From positions 1 through 10,578 of the forward strand of contig CAIQMJ010001034.1 of NCBI GenBank assembly GCA_903872875.1: DNA of 10,578 bases, given 5' to 3'. This document shows positions 6,324-10,578 of the stretch, one piece after another. Each line of letters starts with the position of its first letter. The stretch's first letter is position 1. The position numbers were made by a program, and so were the translations under genes. Origin of the DNA: an uncultured Variovorax sp. GTDB lineage: Bacteria > Pseudomonadota > Gammaproteobacteria > Burkholderiales > Burkholderiaceae_C. The notes below the pieces were generated by a model. That model made no database searches, was not told the DNA's origin, and was given only the letters and a program-made list of their open reading frames with translations.

Positions 6324-6827
6324 ATGATCGATCTCCAAATCAACGGCAAGCCCCATGCCGTCGACGTTCCCCAGGACATGCCCCTGCTCTGGGTCCTGCG
6401 CGACGTCGTCGGGCTGACGGGCACCAAGTTCGGCTGCGGCATCGCGCAGTGCGGTGCATGCACCGTGCACGTCGACGGACAGGCCGTCCGCTCGTGCGTT
6501 CTGCCGGTCGGCAGCATCGGCGGCAAGCCGGTCACCACCATCGAGGGCGTGGCCGAGACGGCCAGCGGCAAGCAGGTGCAGAAGGCATGGCTCGATGTCG
6601 ACGTCGTGCAATGCGGCTACTGCCAGTCCGGCCAGGTCATGTCGGCAGCGGCGCTCCTGAAGCGCGTTCCGAACCCGAGCGATGCCGACATCGACCTGGC
6701 CATGGCGGGCAACATCTGCCGCTGTGCGACCTACGTGCGGATCCGTGCCGCCATCAAGCAGGCGGCCACGGGCAAGCCCGAGGTGCTGCAGTCGATCATG
6801 TCCGCGCCGGCCGGGAGCGCGCCATGA
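6324..6827 (+). CDS. [2Fe-2S] iron-sulfur subunit of molybdenum hydroxylase (IorA-like)
   Basis: This 167-aa protein is the small electron-transfer subunit of a xanthine-oxidase-family enzyme, moving electrons from the molybdenum site to an outside acceptor. The N-terminal half is a plant-ferredoxin fold with Cys38, Cys43, Cys46 (GCGIAQCGAC) and Cys58 for one cluster. The C-terminal helical half holds Cys97 and Cys100 (QCGYCQSG) and Cys132 and Cys134 (NICRCATY) for the second. All eight cluster cysteines are present, and the length is normal for IorA-type subunits. There is no signal peptide. It would be carried out of the cell by the Tat signal on its partner after folding. The ATG at 6324 follows an AAGGA site. 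The stop overlaps the next start by ATGA. The family is very clear. The relatives I have in mind are isoquinoline 1-oxidoreductase alpha, NicA, and the small subunit of membrane aldehyde dehydrogenases. Confidence 0.96.
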   Translation: MIDLQINGKPHAVDVPQDMPLLWVLRDVVGLTGTKFGCGIAQCGACTVHVDGQAVRSCVLPVGSIGGKPVTTIEGVAETASGKQVQKAWLDVDVVQCGYCQSGQVMSAAALLKRVPNPSDADIDLAMAGNICRCATYVRIRAAIKQAATGKPEVLQSIMSAPAGSAP

Positions 6828-9070
6828 AATCGGTGCCGCAATTCGATCGCCGGCGCCTGCTCCAGGCGGGTGGCCTCTCCATTGCCTTCACATGGCTCGG
6901 CGGCGCGGGCAAGGCCATCGCCGCCATCAATCCACGCCAGCAGCCTGGCGACGCAGCCGCCGCGCTCGCCGACGGCAGCCCGCCCTTCGCGCCCAATGCC
7001 TTCATCCGCGTCGATGCGGACGGCAGCGTGCGGCTGGTCATGCCCATGGTCGAAATGGGGCAGGGCATCTACACCGGCTCGGCCATGCTGGTCGCCGAGG
7101 AACTGGGCGTCGAACTCGATCAGGTTCGGGTCGAGCATTCGCCGCCCAATGAAGCGCTCTACGGCATGCCGCTCCTGGGTGGCCAGATCACCGGCGGCTC
7201 GACGAGCACGCGCAGCACCTGGGGCGTGCTGCGCGAGGCCGGCGCGGTGGCGCGCACGCTGCTGGTGGCCACGGCTGCCGCGCGGTGGAAGGTCGATCCG
7301 GCGACCTGCACGGTCGCGCGCGGCGTGGTGAGCCATGCGCCTTCGGGCCGGCAGCTCGGCTTCGGCCCGCTGGCGGCGGACGCGGCCAGGCTTCCGATGC
7401 CGGGCAAGCTCACGTTGAAGAACCCGAAGGACTTCACCGTCATCGGCAAACCCCTGCGCCGAGTCGATTCGCCGGACAAGGTCAATGGCGCCACGCAGTT
7501 CGGCATCGACGTCCGCCTGCCCGGCATGAAGGTCGCGACGGTCAAGGCCTGTCCGACGCTCGGCGGGGTGCTGGCATCGGTCGACGACAAGGCAGCACGC
7601 GCCATTCCCGGTGTGATCGACGTCATCCGCATCGCGAACGCGGTCGCCGTCGTCGGCGAACATTTCTGGGCGGCCAAGCAGGGGCTGGACGCGCTGAAGA
7701 TCAAATGGACGCCCGGCGCGAACGCCGGCCTCAGCACCCGCAAGCTCCGCGACGCGCTGGCCGACAGCCTCGCCAAGGGCAAGTCGATCGTCGGGCGCGA
7801 GGTCGGCAAGCGGCCCGAGGGCACGCTGGTCGAAGCGACCTACCAGTTGCCCATGCTGGCGCACGCCACCATGGAGCCGCTGAACACGACGGTGCACGTC
7901 ACGCCCGGCCAGTGCGAGATCTGGGTCGGCACGCAGGTGCCCGCACGCTGCGTGAGCGTCGCGGCGAAGATCACCGGCCTGCCGGAAGCCAAGGTCGTGC
8001 TGCACAACCAGTATCTGGGCGGCGGCTTCGGACGCCGGCTCGAGACCGACTCGGTCGAGCAGGCGGTGGCCTTCGCCAGGCAGGTGCCGTATCCGCTCAA
8101 GGTGGTCTGGACGCGCGAGGAAGACATCGGCCACGACATCGTGCGGCCGATGTACCACGACAACATTTCCGCGGTGGTCGATGCCGGCGGCAAGCTGCTC
8201 TGGTTCGGCGACCGCATCAGCGGCGGCACCGTGCTGGGCCGCTGGGCGCCGGCGTTCATGGGCAAGAACGGCATGGACGGCGACCTGATCGAGTGCGTGG
8301 CCGAGCCGGCCTACGACTTCCCGAACCTGAAGGTCGAGTGGGTGCGCCACGACATGCCGCCGGGCCTGGACGTCGGCTGGTGGCGCGGCGTCGGGCCGAC
8401 GCACAACCTCTTCGTCATCGAGAGCTTCATCGACGAACTGGCACAGCGCGCGAAGCAGGACCCGGTGGCCTACCGCCGCACCATGCTGCAGAAGAACCCG
8501 CGCACCCTGGCCGTGCTCGACCTGGCGGCCGAGAAGATGGGCTGGGGCAAGGGCACGCTGGCTGCGCGCGTCGGACGCGGCGTGGCGCTGGGCGATCCGT
8601 TCGGCAGCCGCGTCTGTGCGATGGTCGAGGTCGAGGTCACGCCGCAAGGCGAGGTGCGGCTGCGGCGCGCGGTTGTGGCGCTCGATTGCGGGATCGCGGT
8701 CAACATGAGCTCGGTCGAGGCCCAGGTGCAGGGCGGCCTGCTGTTCGGCCTGAGCGCGGCACTCTTCAACGAGATCACGATCGAGAACGGCGCGATCCAG
8801 CAGAGCAACTTCCACGACTACCGGAGCTTGCGGATCAACGAGACGCCGGCGGTCGAGGTCCACGTCGTCAAGAGCGCGGAAGACCCGGGTGGCCTCGGCG
8901 AGGTCGGTACCGCGATCGCGGCGCCGGCGCTGGCCAACGCCATCTTCGCGGCGACCGGCGTTCGCCTGCGCGAGCTGCCGGTGAACCGCGCGCTGCTGGT
9001 GCAGGGCAAGGAGGCGCTCAAGAAGGTGGCCATGGGCCAGGCGCGCAGCGAAGAAGGGAGCGCAGCATGA
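6824..9070 (+). CDS. Molybdopterin-binding catalytic subunit, xanthine dehydrogenase/IorB family, Tat-exported
   Basis: This 748-aa large subunit should hydroxylate an N-heterocycle or oxidise an aldehyde, using water as oxygen source. It begins with a twin-arginine signal (FDRRRLLQ, Arg9-Arg10) and a hydrophobic stretch to about residue 34, placing the enzyme in the periplasm. The molybdenum cofactor-binding body shows EMGQGIYTG (about 77-85), GGQITGGSTS (120-129), GGGFGRR (399-405), GWWRGVGPTHN with Arg521, and the catalytic Glu693 in GLGEVGT. GGQITGGSTS is characteristic of the IorB branch, which lacks the separate FAD subunit. The start at 6824 has GGGAG six bases upstream and overlaps the previous stop; its own stop overlaps the cytochrome gene in the same way. 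A longer open frame reaching back to 6206 is a shadow of the small subunit. Candidate substrates from known relatives are isoquinoline/quinoline-type rings, nicotinate, or aldehydes; sequence alone cannot choose. Confidence 0.95.
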   Translation: MKSVPQFDRRRLLQAGGLSIAFTWLGGAGKAIAAINPRQQPGDAAAALADGSPPFAPNAFIRVDADGSVRLVMPMVEMGQGIYTGSAMLVAEELGVELDQVRVEHSPPNEALYGMPLLGGQITGGSTSTRSTWGVLREAGAVARTLLVATAAARWKVDPATCTVARGVVSHAPSGRQLGFGPLAADAARLPMPGKLTLKNPKDFTVIGKPLRRVDSPDKVNGATQFGIDVRLPGMKVATVKACPTLGGVLASVDDKAARAIPGVIDVIRIANAVAVVGEHFWAAKQGLDALKIKWTPGANAGLSTRKLRDALADSLAKGKSIVGREVGKRPEGTLVEATYQLPMLAHATMEPLNTTVHVTPGQCEIWVGTQVPARCVSVAAKITGLPEAKVVLHNQYLGGGFGRRLETDSVEQAVAFARQVPYPLKVVWTREEDIGHDIVRPMYHDNISAVVDAGGKLLWFGDRISGGTVLGRWAPAFMGKNGMDGDLIECVAEPAYDFPNLKVEWVRHDMPPGLDVGWWRGVGPTHNLFVIESFIDELAQRAKQDPVAYRRTMLQKNPRTLAVLDLAAEKMGWGKGTLAARVGRGVALGDPFGSRVCAMVEVEVTPQGEVRLRRAVVALDCGIAVNMSSVEAQVQGGLLFGLSAALFNEITIENGAIQQSNFHDYRSLRINETPAVEVHVVKSAEDPGGLGEVGTAIAAPALANAIFAATGVRLRELPVNRALLVQGKEALKKVAMGQARSEEGSAA

Positions 9071-10371
9071 AGCGGCTTTCGATCGTGATCGTCGCGCTGC
9101 TGGTCATCGGCGCCGCACTCGGCTTGTTCCTGAACCGCACCGATGCATCCGAAGGCCAGGCGCCGGTGCTTGCCGGCGCACCCGTCGACGCGTCGGTGCT
9201 GGTGCGCGGCGAATACCTGACGAAGGCGGCGGACTGCATCGCCTGCCACACGGTGCCGGGCAAGGGCCAGCCCTTTGCCGGCGGCGTGCCCTTCGTGCTG
9301 CCGTTCGGCACCATCTACTCGTCCAACATCACCGCCGATTCCGACACCGGCATCGGTCGATGGACCGACGACGAGTTCGTGCGCGCGGTGCACAACGGCG
9401 TACGCAGCGACGGCCAGCGGCTGTACCCCGCATTCCCGTACACCTCATACACGCAGCTCAGCCGGAGCGACGTGCTGGCGATCAAGGCCTACATCTTCAG
9501 CCTGCCGAAGGTGAACCAGCCGAACAGGGAGGCGGACCTGGGCTTCCCGTTCAACCAGCGCTGGGCCATGTGGTTCTGGAATGCGGCGTTCTTCAAGAGC
9601 GAGCGCTTCGCCGCCGATCCGGCCAGGCCGGCCGAGTGGAACCAGGGCGCCTACCTCGCCACGGCGCTGGGCCATTGCGCCGAGTGCCACACGCCGCGCA
9701 ACGTGGGCTTCGCGATGGAGAAGGGCAACGACCTGGCCGGTGCGACGCTGCAGGGCTGGCGCGCCTGGAACATCACGTCGGACCCGAAATACGGCGTGGG
9801 CGCCTGGAGCGACCAGGAACTCGCGAGCTACCTCTCGACAGGCCATGCCGACGGGCGCGGCTCGGCCGGCGGACCCATGGGTGAAGCGGTCGACCACAGC
9901 CTTCAGTACCTGGCGCCGCAGGACATCGCCGCGCTGGTCGGCTACCTGCGCAGCGTGCCGCCGCGGCAGGGCGATTCGCCGATCGACATCGATCGCAAGG
10001 CGCCCTGGGCGGTCAGTGCGAGCGCTGCAGCGCCGGCCACCAACACCGCCGAGGGACATGCGCAGGGGCTGAAGCTGTTCGCGGCCGCCTGCGCCAGTTG
10101 CCACCAATGGAACGGCCAGGGTCAGCAGGCGCCGTATGCCGCGCTGCTGGGCTCCCGCAGCGTGAACGACCCCGACGGCTCGAACGTGACGCAGATGATC
10201 CTCCAGGGCGTGAACATGCGCGTGCACGGCAACGACGTGTACATGCCGGCGTTCGGCAAGGCCTATACCGACACGGAGGTCGCCTTGCTCGCCAACTACG
10301 TCATCGCGCAGTTCGGCAACAAGGCGGGCAAGGTGACGCCGGAGATGGTGGCGGCCCAGCGCGGCAAGTGA
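9067..10371 (+). CDS. Membrane-anchored tri-haem cytochrome c, electron acceptor of the molybdenum hydroxylase
   Basis: This 434-aa periplasmic cytochrome should take electrons from the [2Fe-2S] subunit and pass them to the respiratory chain. An N-terminal hydrophobic segment (about 4-22) acts as signal or anchor. Three class I cytochrome c domains follow, with CIACH (57-61), CAECH (204-208) and CASCH (342-346). Candidate axial Met ligands are Met271 (GGPMGEA) for the second haem and Met393 (VYMPAFG) for the third. For the first, the usual PAMP position reads PAFP (121-124), so the Met is absent. The layout matches the cytochrome subunits of acetic-acid-bacterial alcohol and aldehyde dehydrogenases and of gluconate dehydrogenase. 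The start overlaps the previous stop (ATGA) and has AGGGAG six bases upstream. A frame open back to 7285 is the shadow of the large subunit. The gene ends 19 bp from a convergent gene. Confidence 0.95.
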   Translation: MKRLSIVIVALLVIGAALGLFLNRTDASEGQAPVLAGAPVDASVLVRGEYLTKAADCIACHTVPGKGQPFAGGVPFVLPFGTIYSSNITADSDTGIGRWTDDEFVRAVHNGVRSDGQRLYPAFPYTSYTQLSRSDVLAIKAYIFSLPKVNQPNREADLGFPFNQRWAMWFWNAAFFKSERFAADPARPAEWNQGAYLATALGHCAECHTPRNVGFAMEKGNDLAGATLQGWRAWNITSDPKYGVGAWSDQELASYLSTGHADGRGSAGGPMGEAVDHSLQYLAPQDIAALVGYLRSVPPRQGDSPIDIDRKAPWAVSASAAAPATNTAEGHAQGLKLFAAACASCHQWNGQGQQAPYAALLGSRSVNDPDGSNVTQMILQGVNMRVHGNDVYMPAFGKAYTDTEVALLANYVIAQFGNKAGKVTPEMVAAQRGK

Positions 10372-10390
10372 CCGCGCGACCCGGCCTCGC

Positions 10391-10578
10391 CTACTTGCGG
10401 ACCAGCGGGATCTGCAGGTTGGTGGGGCGGTTCTGCTCGGTGTCGAAGCCGCGCCCGTCGATGTTGCGGGCGCCCCAGAACAGCATGTCGTGGTTCAGGT
10501 AGACCAGGTCGAATTCCATGAAGTTCTTCCCTTCTGCGAGTCCGAACGGAATGAACGTCTTGCCGAAAACGCTCTGCG
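10391..10578 (-). CDS. Unrecognised protein, C-terminal 61 residues only (runs off right edge)
   Basis: Reading the minus strand inward from base 10576 gives 61 codons without a stop, ending in a TAG at 10391-10393. The composition is that of a real protein: few arginines, and well-spaced aromatic and acidic residues in FGKTFIPFG, NFMEFDLVYLNHDMLFWGAR and GFDTEQNRP, then a QIPLVRK end. The alternating pattern around FMEFDLVYLNHDMLFWGA suggests beta strands near the C-terminus. I do not recognise the family. No start is visible; the gene begins outside the window. It converges on the cytochrome c gene with 19 bp between stops, so it is not part of the hydroxylase operon. No clear terminator hairpin is seen in the gap. 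Confidence 0.65.
   Translation of the reverse strand, partial: QSVFGKTFIPFGLAEGKNFMEFDLVYLNHDMLFWGARNIDGRGFDTEQNRPTNLQIPLVRK

Noticed and set aside
6731..8863. 710-codon open frame on the minus strand opposite the molybdopterin subunit
   Set aside because: It is rich in Arg, Asp, His and Ala, as expected of an antisense shadow in GC-rich DNA. The plus-strand frame there encodes a clear family with intact catalytic motifs.

Overview
The window is GC-rich (roughly 65-70% in most coding stretches) and tightly packed. It looks like a chromosome segment of a metabolically versatile betaproteobacterium, plausibly Burkholderiales/Comamonadaceae. That placement is inferred from base composition, gene style and the pairing of aromatic meta-cleavage genes with an IorAB-type molybdenum hydroxylase. 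No rRNA or other marker gene is present to confirm it. I see no tRNA, rRNA, CRISPR array, insertion sequence or phage gene.

Left block (1-2974, + strand): a meta-cleavage catabolic operon, entered midway. It holds the 3' part of an aldehyde dehydrogenase, a complete class III (LigB-fold) extradiol dioxygenase resembling 3,4-dihydroxyphenylacetate 2,3-dioxygenase (HpaD), and a fumarylacetoacetate-hydrolase-family enzyme overlapping it by ATGA. Together these would open a catecholic ring, oxidise the resulting semialdehyde and process the dicarboxylate. The substrate cannot be read from sequence; homoprotocatechuate or a relative is the best guess. Only 37 bp downstream on the same strand is a MASE2-GGDEF diguanylate cyclase (3012-4070), which could be read from the same transcript.

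Middle block (4105-6081): poorly characterised genes. Two convergent minus-strand genes lie 7 bp apart: a 78-aa acidic protein, then a 257-aa single-pass membrane protein with a glycine-rich tail. Divergent from them is a 256-aa orphan protein of clearly lower GC than its surroundings, the least explained gene in the window. After it come a terminator-like hairpin and a separate 7+7 bp inverted repeat, which may be an operator for the next operon.

Right block (6324-10371, + strand): a three-gene operon joined by two ATGA overlaps. It encodes a two-cluster [2Fe-2S] subunit, a Tat-exported molybdopterin catalytic subunit (IorB-like) and a membrane-anchored tri-haem cytochrome c. Together they form a periplasmic hydroxylase or aldehyde-oxidising dehydrogenase that would pass electrons from Mo through [2Fe-2S] and haem c to the respiratory chain. 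A convergent minus-strand gene of unknown function (C-terminal 61 codons only) runs off the right edge.

No gene-free stretch exceeds 300 bases. The longest, 6082-6323, holds the two inverted repeats and the ribosome-binding site of the hydroxylase operon. I do not see a clearly new type of biological system. The strongest leads are the low-GC orphan gene, the pair of small unknown minus-strand genes, and the unassigned substrate of the hydroxylase.
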